From NCBI GenBank assembly GCA_023439125.1, contig JAEXOU010000015.1, positions 104,045-168,044 on the forward strand: DNA of 64,000 nucleotides, written 5' to 3'. Below, piece after piece: positions 54,962 to 63,279 of the stretch. The DNA is from Bacillota bacterium. GTDB lineage: Bacteria > Bacillota > Clostridia > Lachnospirales > Lachnospiraceae. Numbering within the stretch: the stretch's first letter is position 1; the number at the start of each line of letters is the position of its first letter. Under the pieces are notes generated by a model. It was not told the origin of the DNA and made no database searches. It saw nothing but the letters and a program-made list of their open reading frames with translations. The position numbers and the translations under genes were made by a program.

Positions 54962-55690
54962 ATGACATTAGGTGCGATGCAACCATATTTATTACCTTAC
55001 TTAGGCTTTTATCAACTAATTCAAGCAGTTGATACCTACCTTATTTGTGATGATCTACAATATACGGATGGATGGATGAAAAAGAACCGCGTTTTGATCG
55101 ATTGTAAACGAGCAAAACCAAACTTTTTTGGATTACCTGTCAAACATGCAGCTCAGACTCTTAAGATTAATGAACGAGAATTTAGTGAGCAAAGTCCTCA
55201 AAGTGAGAAAATTAAGCTTATGGCTTATCTCGATTCCATATACCAAAAAGCCCCTTATTACAAAGAACATCGAGAGGTTATTGAACGTATTGTTATGTAT
55301 CCTGACAATAATATTGGTCACTATAATGCCTTTGGAATTCAGACGATGGCAAAATATTTACAGATTCCAACAAAGATAATAATATCTTCGGAAGTTAATG
55401 ATGATATCTACCATGAGACAATGGATTCTCTTTCTTGTCAGGACATGGTTCTTTACCTTTGCAAATATCATAAAGCTGATCACTACATCAACGCGATTGG
55501 CGGAGTTGGCCTTTATGATAAAGCTGTCTTTGCCCAACATGGAATTCAATTGGACTTTATTCAGATGGACACCATACGCTATCAACAGTATTCCAAATAT
55601 TTTGTTGAATGTCTCTCAATCGTTGATGTATTAGCATTCCATACGTTAGAACAAGTACAAGAACTATTATTACGTTATACGTTAATTTAA
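54962..55690 (+). CDS. WbqC family protein
   Basis: 242 residues. The N-terminus LGAMQPYLLPYLGFYQLIQAVD is diagnostic for WbqC-like proteins, found in O-antigen and capsule clusters next to DegT aminotransferases. Often suggested to act on amino sugars (for example acylation), but the biochemical role is not established. RBS AAGGAG. Confidence 0.87.
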   Translation: MTLGAMQPYLLPYLGFYQLIQAVDTYLICDDLQYTDGWMKKNRVLIDCKRAKPNFFGLPVKHAAQTLKINEREFSEQSPQSEKIKLMAYLDSIYQKAPYYKEHREVIERIVMYPDNNIGHYNAFGIQTMAKYLQIPTKIIISSEVNDDIYHETMDSLSCQDMVLYLCKYHKADHYINAIGGVGLYDKAVFAQHGIQLDFIQMDTIRYQQYSKYFVECLSIVDVLAFHTLEQVQELLLRYTLI

Positions 55691-55702
55691 GGGAGAGCTA
55701 GA

Positions 55703-56710
55703 ATGGAAAAAGAGTTCGTAAGTATTGTAATGTTATGCTATAACCATGAGAGATATTTGGCAAAAGCGCTTGATTCTGTTTTAATGCAAGAGACCAGATA
55801 TTCTTATAAGATTGTAATTGGGGATGACTGTTCTCCTGACCAATCCCAAGAGATTATAAAAAATTATGTCAGACAATACCCTAATATCATTCATGCCATC
55901 TGCCGCAAAAAAAACCTAGGCATGAATGAAAACTTTATCGACCTCATTCATCGATGTGAGGGGAAATATATTGCATACTTAGAATGTGATGATTACTGGA
56001 CAGACAATCAAAAACTTCAAAAACAAGTTGATTTCTTAGAGACACATCCTCAATATTCAGCAGTAACTGCACAAACACGCTGCGAAGATCAAGATGGTCA
56101 GACACTTCGAGAAAAGATGTTTGATTTTAAGAAAGGAAAAGATTTTGACTACTTTGATTTGAGAGCATTTAAACAACCTGGGCATATGTCTACTTGGGTA
56201 ATGCGTAATGAATTCCAAGAAGGCATCTATGATATCGCACGAATGCTTGACTATAAGCATAGTACCGGGGATCGTATTCTTCCGATACTGTTGCTTTCAA
56301 AAGGAAAGATTCACTGTTTGCCTGATTTGGTAAGTTGTTATCGATATGATTTAAGACCGGAATCCACAAGCTGGTCCTCAAAACATGACAAAGCATTGAG
56401 GAATGGAAATCTAGAAGATTTTGAACGATTAGAGCAATTAGAAGCTTATGCCGCTACCCTTTCTTATCCAATTCAATTTACCAAAAAGAAAGTTTTTTAC
56501 TATGGGTTGGCATTATACTATGCATATATACATAAAAATAAAGGTTATAAAAGTGCAAAAAAAGAGATGAGACGTAGAATGCATCATAATATACGATTTA
56601 CCTTAGCTGGCTACTATTCTCTTTTTCTGCTCATCTTCAATAGTGTAATAGTAAAAGTCAAAAGGAAAAAAATTAGTTCGAAGGCTACATCACTCGATCT
56701 CAGTAACTAA
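55703..56710 (+). CDS. GT2 family glycosyltransferase
   Basis: 335 residues. The GT-A fold starts at FVSIVMLCYNHERYLAKALDSVLMQ; DDCSPD and the metal-binding LECDDYW motif are intact. It is third in the aminotransferase-WbqC-GT2 operon and probably transfers the modified sugar. Its stop codon overlaps the bioY stop from the other strand by 3 nt; no terminator lies between the convergent genes. Confidence 0.88.
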   Translation: MEKEFVSIVMLCYNHERYLAKALDSVLMQETRYSYKIVIGDDCSPDQSQEIIKNYVRQYPNIIHAICRKKNLGMNENFIDLIHRCEGKYIAYLECDDYWTDNQKLQKQVDFLETHPQYSAVTAQTRCEDQDGQTLREKMFDFKKGKDFDYFDLRAFKQPGHMSTWVMRNEFQEGIYDIARMLDYKHSTGDRILPILLLSKGKIHCLPDLVSCYRYDLRPESTSWSSKHDKALRNGNLEDFERLEQLEAYAATLSYPIQFTKKKVFYYGLALYYAYIHKNKGYKSAKKEMRRRMHHNIRFTLAGYYSLFLLIFNSVIVKVKRKKISSKATSLDLSN

Positions 56711-57255
56711 TTATGAATGAATGTATTAAGATGTTTTCTCATTGGGTAAGCAATTACAACCGTAACTATGATTTTAATAACATCACCAAATAAGAAAGGG
56801 ATAACACCTGCCCATAATGCAGCCTCAAAGCTTAGGGATAACTGCAGTGCTAACCACATGGTACCTAGTGTATAACATATAATCGTACCAAGGAGCATAC
56901 CAAGAATCAACATTGGTATCTTACCCCGACCTAATTTTAATAGTAGACCAGTACATAGAGCAATAAAAAGATAACCGATAAGATATCCTCCTGTTGGACC
57001 GGCAACCACGGCAATTCCACTCTTCCAACCTGAGAATACAGGAATTCCAACGATACCAATTAATATGTACAGCATAACACAGATTACACTACGCTTTGTT
57101 CCAAGTAATACAGCGGCAATATTGATAACAAGAGTAGCCGCAGTGATTGGTACATCTCCAATTGGAATATAGAATGGAGCTAATACACAAAGAATTGCTG
57201 TCATCATTGCTGTAACAGTTAAACTCTTAATCGCAAACTGTTTCTTTTGATTCAT
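56707..57255 (-). CDS. bioY: Biotin transporter S-component BioY
   Basis: 182 residues, six membrane segments. BioY marks: PIGDVPITAATLVINIAAVLLG and AGPTGGYLIGYLF. It captures biotin and pairs with an EcfA-EcfA-EcfT module; the window's ecfA1-ecfA2-ecfT genes are a natural partner. The promoter has a BirA-like operator overlapping its -35 box. RBS GAGGAGG. Confidence 0.93.
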   Translation of the reverse strand: MNQKKQFAIKSLTVTAMMTAILCVLAPFYIPIGDVPITAATLVINIAAVLLGTKRSVICVMLYILIGIVGIPVFSGWKSGIAVVAGPTGGYLIGYLFIALCTGLLLKLGRGKIPMLILGMLLGTIICYTLGTMWLALQLSLSFEAALWAGVIPFLFGDVIKIIVTVVIAYPMRKHLNTFIHN

Positions 57256-57285
57256 TGATTTCTCCTCCTCAGAATAACTAGAAAC

Positions 57286-57338
57286 AGTATAGTTCTTGCA
57301 ACAATGATTGTCAACTCATTTTTCATTGTTGGTTTACA
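57286..57338 (-). promoter_or_regulatory. bioY promoter with probable BirA operator
   Basis: On the minus strand TTGACA, 17 bp, TATACT is a near-perfect promoter (-10 at 57286-57291, -35 at 57309-57314). An inverted repeat TGTAAACC, 15 bp, GTTGACAA (57308-57338) fits the BirA biotin-repressor half-sites with long spacer, and its right half contains the -35. Repression by biotin is inferred. Confidence 0.65.
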
Positions 57339-57439
57339 TTTAACACATATTTTTTTCTATCTTACAAAGGTGTTATATTATTTTACATATTTTCCCTTTT
57401 ATAGTACGATTACATTATCAATTTAAAAGGAGAATAGAG

Positions 57440-57658
57440 ATGAAGCCTTATGCAAAACCAGAATTTCTCTCCAAAGATGAGATAAGAGCCGAAGTAGTGA
57501 ATGCTTGTAGTTCAAATTATCAGTGTCCAAAAACATCATATAGGAATTCCTGTGATACGGATCCTTCTCAAGGTTATTCTTATGATGAACGATGTAATGA
57601 ATGTCCTAACAAAAGTTTTCAGTGTGATACGTATTGGATTTGCAATAATGCAAAGTAA
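57440..57658 (+). CDS. Seven-cysteine small peptide, RiPP precursor-like
   Basis: 72 residues starting MKPYAKPEFLSKDE. Seven Cys lie at 23, 29, 38, 52, 55, 62 and 68; the first 22 residues have none and look like a leader. GGAG is 8 nt before the ATG and a strong terminator follows, so it is a real monocistronic gene. It shares Tyr4-x-Lys6-Pro7-x-hydrophobic9 with two other small peptides here. It resembles Cys-rich clostridial bacteriocin or RiPP precursors, but no modification enzyme is adjacent. Function unknown. Confidence 0.68.
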   Translation: MKPYAKPEFLSKDEIRAEVVNACSSNYQCPKTSYRNSCDTDPSQGYSYDERCNECPNKSFQCDTYWICNNAK

Positions 57659-57702
57659 TGATAAAATTGAGATAAGATACTAAAATAAAGGATATGAATG
57701 TT

Positions 57703-57768
57703 AAATGGGTTGCTATAGAAGATATTCTTGGTTCAATTCATAGAATATCTTTTATAACAACCCATTTT
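57703..57768. terminator. Strong bidirectional terminator
   Basis: AAATGGGTTG...AAGATATTC pairs with GAATATCTT...CAACCCATTTT across more than 20 positions with small bulges, ending in TTTTATAT. Ends the seven-Cys peptide gene on the plus strand and may serve the convergent rml operon. Confidence 0.85.
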
Positions 57769-57786
57769 ATATAATATATTGGATTT

Positions 57787-57804
57787 GGGCCTGCATTTTA
57801 GGCC
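57787..57804. repeat. Core-only remnant of palindromic repeat
   Basis: GGGCCTGCATTTTAGGCC differs at one position from the apical core GGGCCTGTATTTTAGGCC of the 195-bp repeat family and lies in the same orientation, 1 bp past the stop of the double-Gly peptide gene. The arms are absent. Confidence 0.6.
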
Positions 57805-57805
57805 A

Positions 57806-57997
57806 TTAACTTTTTTTCTTTTCTTTCCACATTTTACCTAATAAGCAATAATCTCCTGTCGACATATAATTGGAACATCCATTATTTCTACATCCATTAT
57901 TCATATGTGGTTTACCACATCCACCACTTTCAGCACTTAGCACTTCTAGCGCTTCTACCCTGAATTTTTCTATTACTGGTTTCCTATAACGATTCAT
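57806..57997 (-). CDS. Double-Gly, four-Cys small peptide precursor
   Basis: 63 residues starting MNRYRKPVIEKFRVEALEVL. A double-glycine site (SAESGG, 21-26) precedes a core with Cys27, 36, 41 and 51 and a Lys-rich tail. Double-Gly leaders are cut by C39-type peptidase exporters; none is in the window. AAAGGA is 7 nt before the ATG at 57997; the longer frame to 58039 overlaps the HAD gene. Last gene of rmlA-rmlB-rmlD-pqqD-like-HAD, so the RRE protein two genes upstream may bind its leader (inference). Confidence 0.72.
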   Translation of the reverse strand: MNRYRKPVIEKFRVEALEVLSAESGGCGKPHMNNGCRNNGCSNYMSTGDYCLLGKMWKEKKKS

Positions 57998-58013
57998 AAA
58001 GTAATCCTTTCTT

Positions 58014-58676
58014 CTACCTGTACTTTGAAAGCAAATCATTTATCTCAGATAAACTATGTACTTTTTCAACACCTATATCTTCACTTTGGTTGTAATCTTC
58101 TGGAATCATTATGGCATTACATCCAGCACTTAAGGCTGATTTCACACCATTCGGAGAATCCTCTAGAGCTAAACATTGATTTGCTGGTAACTCTAGTAAC
58201 TCGATCACCTTTTGATAAATATCTGGCGCTGGTTTTCCATTAGTTACCATTGTCCCACATACAATATAATCAAAATAAGAGAAAATGTCAATGGAAGAAA
58301 GGTAACGCTTTGTCCGTTCATATTCCGTAGCAGTTGCGACTGCCATACGAACGTTATTCTCTTGTAAAAATTCTAAGAGTTCGTCAAGACCTTCTTTTTT
58401 AACTACACCGTGACAAGAGATATACTGGTCCATCAACTCAACTCTTTTTTGTCGTATCAGATTGTAATTTATACTGTTACCAAATGTCGCCTCTAATAAC
58501 TGTTTTGCTAAATCTCTTGATAAACTACGCAAATCTAATAACAACTGTTGTGTAGGATGAAAACCATAGAATTCTAAAGCCTCTCTCCAAAATCTCTGAT
58601 ACAACTTCTCCGTATCAATCATCAAGCCATCCATATCAAAAATTACTGCATGTATATCACAATTATGTAGTCTCAT
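58014..58676 (-). CDS. HAD-IA hydrolase, beta-phosphoglucomutase-like
   Basis: 220 residues. Motif I is FDMDGLMIDTE with Asp14 and Asp16; motif II ATAT; motif III Lys in NGKPAPD; motif IV LEDSPNG. The helical cap is between residues 20 and 85. Members dephosphorylate or isomerise sugar phosphates. The position between the PqqD-like gene and the small peptide is unusual and may mean a modifying role, but a housekeeping sugar-phosphate role is equally possible. Confidence 0.88.
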   Translation of the reverse strand: MRLHNCDIHAVIFDMDGLMIDTEKLYQRFWREALEFYGFHPTQQLLLDLRSLSRDLAKQLLEATFGNSINYNLIRQKRVELMDQYISCHGVVKKEGLDELLEFLQENNVRMAVATATEYERTKRYLSSIDIFSYFDYIVCGTMVTNGKPAPDIYQKVIELLELPANQCLALEDSPNGVKSALSAGCNAIMIPEDYNQSEDIGVEKVHSLSEINDLLSKYR

Positions 58677-58712
58677 CCTTTCCTCCGTAAAACAGCTAAC
58701 TACAGTGCTTCT

Positions 58713-58991
58713 TTAGCAGTATCGGGCGAATTTAAGCACTACTAATCTGTCAAGAAAATCTTGTACCTCTTGAATACAAAGCGACTTCTCCACATCATAT
58801 TCTTTGAGAAGCTGTTCAATGATAAATTCAATCTCAACCTTTTCGTAGCTACTTAAATACTCCCAGATATCATTTGCTATCCCTTTTAGCCAAAAGTATT
58901 TTCCAGACTTAAAATCAACCATAACATGGTCACCCTCTAAATCTGCAACCTCAAGTTTCTTTATTAATTTAATTGAAGTATGACGTTTCAT
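58713..58991 (-). CDS. PqqD-like RiPP recognition element protein
   Basis: 92 residues with a winged-helix pattern of PqqD/lasso-B1: DHVMVDFKSGKYFWLKGIANDIWEYL, then IIEQLLKEYDVEKSLCIQEVQDFLDRL. These bind leader peptides and bring them to modifying enzymes. It follows rmlD (64 bp gap) and precedes the HAD and four-Cys peptide genes. No radical SAM, lasso B2 or asparagine-synthetase-like C protein is in the window. Stand-alone copies are also seen in polysaccharide loci with unknown roles. RBS AGAGGG. Confidence 0.75.
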   Translation of the reverse strand: MKRHTSIKLIKKLEVADLEGDHVMVDFKSGKYFWLKGIANDIWEYLSSYEKVEIEFIIEQLLKEYDVEKSLCIQEVQDFLDRLVVLKFARYC

Positions 58992-59055
58992 CTACTTACC
59001 CTCTCATCAATAAGAACTTAAACAACTACTAATCTCAAACGCAATTGTAGCAGCC

Positions 59056-59901
59056 TTACACATCAATTGTCTTTAAATATTCACCAAGCTCTAATTTCCA
59101 ATCAGGTAAGCGATGAAAACCATTCTTGGTCAAACAATCTTTACTCATTCTGCTATTTTTTGGACGTACTGCTTTCGCTGGAAATTCACTGCTACTAACT
59201 GGAGTAACTGTCACGTCAAGCTTTGCTTGTCGAAAAATCTCGACAGCGAATTCATACCAGCTGCATTCTCCTTCATTCGTAGCATGGTATACACCATATC
59301 GATTCGTTTCAACCATATCTGACAAAAGAGTTGAAAGATTTTTCGTAAATGTCGGCGATCCAATCTGATCATTGACTACACTCACAGCACCTCTTGCTTT
59401 TCCAAGCTGCAACATCGTCTTCACAAAATTTTTTCCAACTGCTCCAATTACCCATGAGGTTCGTACAATAAAATATCGGTCCGTATACTTTTTAACTTCT
59501 TCCTCACCTAGTAGCTTTGTTTTTCCATAATTATTTTGAGGATTTGTGACATCATCTACTTTCCATGGCTGATCACCTTCTCCAGAAAATACATAATCTG
59601 TACTAATATAGACAAACTTACCATTTAAGTTTTTACATGCCTGAACTAAATAGCGAGTCCCTAGACAATTCACCTGAAATGCCAGTTCATAATTGTCCTC
59701 TGCGACATCAACTGCAGTATATGCAGCGCAGTGGATAATAGCTTCTGGCCTTGTGCTCATAACAAAAGCTTCTACCTTCGCTTCCTCAGTAATGTCCAGT
59801 TCTTCCTGACTTACTGCAATCACTTCATGACCACGCTTTTTTAGTTCAGCAACAACATCTGTTCCAAGCTGACCACCAACACCTGTCACTAAAATTCTCA
59901 T
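59056..59901 (-). CDS. rmlD: dTDP-4-dehydrorhamnose reductase
   Basis: 281 residues, SDR. N-terminal GVGGQLGTDV, the YGKTKLLGE catalytic Tyr/Lys pair, STDYVFSG and ADxxDI-like ELDITEE match RmlD. Last step of dTDP-L-rhamnose synthesis. It overlaps rmlB by 4 nt. The epimerase gene rmlC is not in the window. Confidence 0.93.
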   Translation of the reverse strand: MRILVTGVGGQLGTDVVAELKKRGHEVIAVSQEELDITEEAKVEAFVMSTRPEAIIHCAAYTAVDVAEDNYELAFQVNCLGTRYLVQACKNLNGKFVYISTDYVFSGEGDQPWKVDDVTNPQNNYGKTKLLGEEEVKKYTDRYFIVRTSWVIGAVGKNFVKTMLQLGKARGAVSVVNDQIGSPTFTKNLSTLLSDMVETNRYGVYHATNEGECSWYEFAVEIFRQAKLDVTVTPVSSSEFPAKAVRPKNSRMSKDCLTKNGFHRLPDWKLELGEYLKTIDV

Positions 59902-60923
59902 TCTAGCCTCTCTCCATACATTTTCTCAAAGTAGCTTTCATATTCACCATTTAAGATTCGCTGCCACCACTCCTGATGATTGACATACCAGTCAATTGTC
60001 TGAGCCATACCAGAATCAAAGTTGTAGATTGGCTTCCAACCCAACTCAGTTTCCATCTTCGTAGGGTCAATTGCATAACGAAGATCATGACCTGGACGAT
60101 CCGTCACAAAGGAAATCAATTCTTCTGATTTGCCAAGTTGCTTTAATATGGTCTTTACTACAGTAAGATTCGTCTTTTCATTGTGTCCACCAATATTATA
60201 AACTTCTCCAACCTTACCTTTCTTTAGAATCAAATCAATTGCGATGCAGTGATCTTCAACATGAAGCCAGTCACGGATATTTTCTCCTTTTCCATACACT
60301 GGTAGCTTTTCTTCATGTAATGCACGTATCACCATCAAAGGAATCATTTTTTCAGGGAACTGAAACGGTCCATAGTTATTGGAACAACGAGAAATTGTTA
60401 CTGGTAAACCAAAGGTTCTATGATAAGCCAAGACAAATAAGTCTGCGCTTGCTTTACTTGATGAATATGGACTTGATGTATGAATTGGTGTCTGCTCTGT
60501 AAAGAATAAATCAGGGCGGTCCAATGGAAGGTCTCCATACACTTCATCGGTTGAAACTTGATGAAAACGCTTAACATTATTTGCGACAGCGGCATCGAGT
60601 AAAACTTGAGTTCCTAACACATTCGACTTAACAAATATACCAGGATCAACAATCGAACGGTCTACATGAGTTTCAGCTGCAAAGTTAACTACGACATCGA
60701 ACTTTTCTTTTTCAAATAAGTCCATAATAAATGGTCGGTCTGCAATATCTCCTTTGATGAATTTGTAATTGCTTGCATTCTCAACCTCAGTCAGATTCTC
60801 TAAGTTACCTGCATATGTTAATAAATCTAAGTTTACAATCATATCCTGCGGATATTTTTTTACCATATAAAGTACAAAGTTACTCCCAATAAATCCGGCT
60901 CCTCCGGTCACTAATACTTTCAT
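59898..60923 (-). CDS. rmlB: dTDP-glucose 4,6-dehydratase
   Basis: 341 residues, extended SDR. TGGAGFIGSN, HFAAETHVDRS-type NFAAETHVDRSI, STDEVYGDL (Thr-Asp-Glu catalytic) and PYSSSKASAD (Tyr/Lys) are the RmlB signature. Makes dTDP-4-keto-6-deoxyglucose, which could feed both rhamnose and the DegT aminotransferase. 21 bp after rmlA. Confidence 0.96.
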   Translation of the reverse strand: MKVLVTGGAGFIGSNFVLYMVKKYPQDMIVNLDLLTYAGNLENLTEVENASNYKFIKGDIADRPFIMDLFEKEKFDVVVNFAAETHVDRSIVDPGIFVKSNVLGTQVLLDAAVANNVKRFHQVSTDEVYGDLPLDRPDLFFTEQTPIHTSSPYSSSKASADLFVLAYHRTFGLPVTISRCSNNYGPFQFPEKMIPLMVIRALHEEKLPVYGKGENIRDWLHVEDHCIAIDLILKKGKVGEVYNIGGHNEKTNLTVVKTILKQLGKSEELISFVTDRPGHDLRYAIDPTKMETELGWKPIYNFDSGMAQTIDWYVNHQEWWQRILNGEYESYFEKMYGERLE

Positions 60924-60944
60924 TCTATGTCTCCTCCAATTATC

Positions 60945-61826
60945 TTATCGTTCAATATATTTGCCTTCCATAATATCCATCAGATACGCACCATACTGAT
61001 TCTTCTTAAATCTCTCATAGATTTGAAGAAGCTGGTCTTTTTGTATCCAACCATTAAGATATGCAATTTCCTCTAAACAAGCGACTTTACGATGCTGATG
61101 TGTTTCAATCGTCTTAACGAAGTTGGTCGCTTCCACTAGTGATTCATGTGTTCCAGTATCAAGCCACGTATAACCTTGGCCAAGGAGCGTGACTTCAAGT
61201 TCACCCTTTTCTAGATAGATACGATTTAGATCCGTAATCTCTAGTTCACCACGTTTGGATGGTTTTAATTGTTTCGCATATTCTACAACCTTGTCATCAT
61301 AAAAGTATAACCCAGTCACACAATAATTTGATTTTGGATGTTCTGGCTTTTCTTCGATAGAAACTGCCTTTCCATTCATATCAAATTCAACAATTCCAAA
61401 TCTCTCTGGATCATCAACATAATAGCCAAAGATTGTAGCTCCAACGGTTTTCTCTGCGGCTATTCTTAGTCGTTTTTTCAAACCATGACCATGAAATATA
61501 TTATCTCCTAAAACCATAGCAACAGGTTGTCCACTAATAAATTCTTCTCCTATTATAAATGCCTGAGCTAATCCATCTGGACTTACTTGTACTGCATACG
61601 ATAACTTAATTCCAAACTGACTACCGTCTTTTAGCAGCTCCTGAAAACGTGGAGTATCCTCTGGTGTGGAAATTATTAAAATATCACGTATTCCTGCATT
61701 CATTAGGATAGAAAGTGGATAATAAATCATTGGTTTATCATAAACAGGTAACAATTGTTTTGAGGTTACCATCGTTAATGGATAAAGTCTTGTTCCACTT
61801 CCTCCTGCCAAAATAATTCCCTTCAT
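60945..61826 (-). CDS. rmlA: Glucose-1-phosphate thymidylyltransferase
   Basis: 293 residues from MKGIILAGGSGTRLYPLT. The nucleotide-binding GGSGTRL, KPMIYYPL and LGDNIFHG motifs are diagnostic. Makes dTDP-glucose; feedback-inhibited by dTDP-rhamnose in known members. The ATG at 61826 follows GGAGGATAG; a TTG four codons earlier overlaps that RBS. Confidence 0.96.
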   Translation of the reverse strand: MKGIILAGGSGTRLYPLTMVTSKQLLPVYDKPMIYYPLSILMNAGIRDILIISTPEDTPRFQELLKDGSQFGIKLSYAVQVSPDGLAQAFIIGEEFISGQPVAMVLGDNIFHGHGLKKRLRIAAEKTVGATIFGYYVDDPERFGIVEFDMNGKAVSIEEKPEHPKSNYCVTGLYFYDDKVVEYAKQLKPSKRGELEITDLNRIYLEKGELEVTLLGQGYTWLDTGTHESLVEATNFVKTIETHQHRKVACLEEIAYLNGWIQKDQLLQIYERFKKNQYGAYLMDIMEGKYIER

Positions 61827-61852
61827 CCTATCCTCCAAATGTCTTTTTTATT

Positions 61853-61881
61853 ATCATAGTCGATTAATTGGAACAAGTCAA
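61853..61881 (-). promoter_or_regulatory. Promoter of rml-pqqD-HAD-peptide operon
   Basis: On the minus strand TTGACT (61876-61881), 17 bp, TATGAT (61853-61858), about 27 bp upstream of rmlA. Confidence 0.7.
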
Positions 61882-61911
61882 TTCATAATACAAATTATGT
61901 TATAAGTTTGG

Positions 61912-62997
61912 TCAATCGTTCTTTTTTTTTGTATTTGCTCGACTTATTCGATGTGCAATATAGGAAAATAACCGCTTAATAACGAGCGCAAACACGATAA
62001 CGCCAGCTAACGTAAGGATGCAAGTAAAACCATAGGAAATGTAATTATACGGGCTAATCTGAGTTAAATGCATCTTATCAACGAACCGAAATACGAACAT
62101 ATGCGCTAGATAGATTTCTAAACTAATACTACTAATAAATTTAGTAATTGGATTAACTAATATCATTTTTATAACTGACTTACATGATATTGCCAGAATT
62201 AACAGAGCGCAATCTCCCAATAATCGATAGAACATGTCAAATTCCATTCCAAACAAACTTGGCTGGATATAACGTATTACTAAAATAAATATTGTGATGA
62301 AAAGATAGATTACGTATCTTTTATTAATCCATGAAGTAATTTTGTCTTTATATAAGTAAATAATACCTCCTGATACAAAAAAACTCATCCATAGTAATAT
62401 ATTATGTGTTGCAATCTGACCATTTAACAAAAAAAAGGTCTCACATGCATATGTAAAAAACAGGCTTAAAAATAATGAAGCAAATGCCCTTCGCTTATTC
62501 CATATTAAAAACACATAGAATGGAAATAAGATATAAAATGCAAAGATAATTCCTAAGGTCCAGCCGACACCAACAACGCTGATATCACTTTTTGGTAAAA
62601 AACTAAATACTAATGTAACATCAGCAATTCCTTCAAATATACTCTGTTTTCCCAACCCTCCATACAAAACCTCTATTAAGACAAGTATTGCAAAAACAGG
62701 AAGACTTCTCATGTATCTTTTTTTGTAAAACTCATTTAAGCTAATGCTTCCTGACTTTATCGACTCATAGTAGCCACAGCACATCGAAAACCCACTAATA
62801 ATGAAAAAAAGACTAACAAGCGGGGCAAAATTATCAATGATAGTATTCAGCAATACTCCATCTATCTGATAATTTACATTAGACTTTATATGCATAAGGA
62901 CAATTCCAATTGCTGCAAATGTTCTTAACCCGTCAATTCCTGGATAAACTGTTCCTTTTCTCATATGTAATGTAGAATCCTTGCTCACGACTTCCAT
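61912..62997 (-). CDS. Acyltransferase 3 family membrane protein
   Basis: 361 residues, about ten membrane segments. The N-terminal GIDGLRTFAAIGIVLMHIKSN contains the conserved His of the family, and SLFFIISGFSMCCGYYE and the R-x10-H type arrangement match OafA-like enzymes. Probably O-acylates a surface glycan. It has its own promoter (63077-63105) divergent from the lasso-like peptide. Confidence 0.87.
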   Translation of the reverse strand: MEVVSKDSTLHMRKGTVYPGIDGLRTFAAIGIVLMHIKSNVNYQIDGVLLNTIIDNFAPLVSLFFIISGFSMCCGYYESIKSGSISLNEFYKKRYMRSLPVFAILVLIEVLYGGLGKQSIFEGIADVTLVFSFLPKSDISVVGVGWTLGIIFAFYILFPFYVFLIWNKRRAFASLFLSLFFTYACETFFLLNGQIATHNILLWMSFFVSGGIIYLYKDKITSWINKRYVIYLFITIFILVIRYIQPSLFGMEFDMFYRLLGDCALLILAISCKSVIKMILVNPITKFISSISLEIYLAHMFVFRFVDKMHLTQISPYNYISYGFTCILTLAGVIVFALVIKRLFSYIAHRISRANTKKKND

Positions 62998-63076
62998 AAT
63001 TGATTACCGTGTATAGGATATAAAAATCCTATACTCCCTTCCTGCAATTTACATTTTTTTCCATATCCATAACGAT

Positions 63077-63105
63077 ATTGTAAGATATAATTAGTGGCAA
63101 GTCAA
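63077..63105 (-). promoter_or_regulatory. Promoter of acyltransferase gene
   Basis: On the minus strand TTGACT (63100-63105), 17 bp, TACAAT (63077-63082). Confidence 0.65.
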
Positions 63106-63186
63106 TTGAACAGGACATGGTCTTCTAAAAACTACCATCCATTAATCGACATCTTCGACAAAATCTAACGTTCTTGTTACATTTTA

Positions 63187-63215
63187 TTGACAATAAACGC
63201 ATTCAAGTCTATACT
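63187..63215 (+). promoter_or_regulatory. Promoter of lasso-like peptide gene
   Basis: TTGACA, exactly 17 bp, TATACT: near consensus. The start codon is 65 bp downstream of the -10 box. A promoter this strong supports real expression of the 32-residue frame. Confidence 0.75.
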
Positions 63216-63279
63216 CGAATTATAAAAATAATGAATCCGGAACAATGATGATCTTAATTTGTGGTGGAAGGAGTCTATT

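Noticed and set aside
57440..57683. A second overlapping 60-codon frame (57501-57683) in the seven-Cys peptide gene
   Set aside because: It has no RBS and lies in another frame of the better supported peptide.
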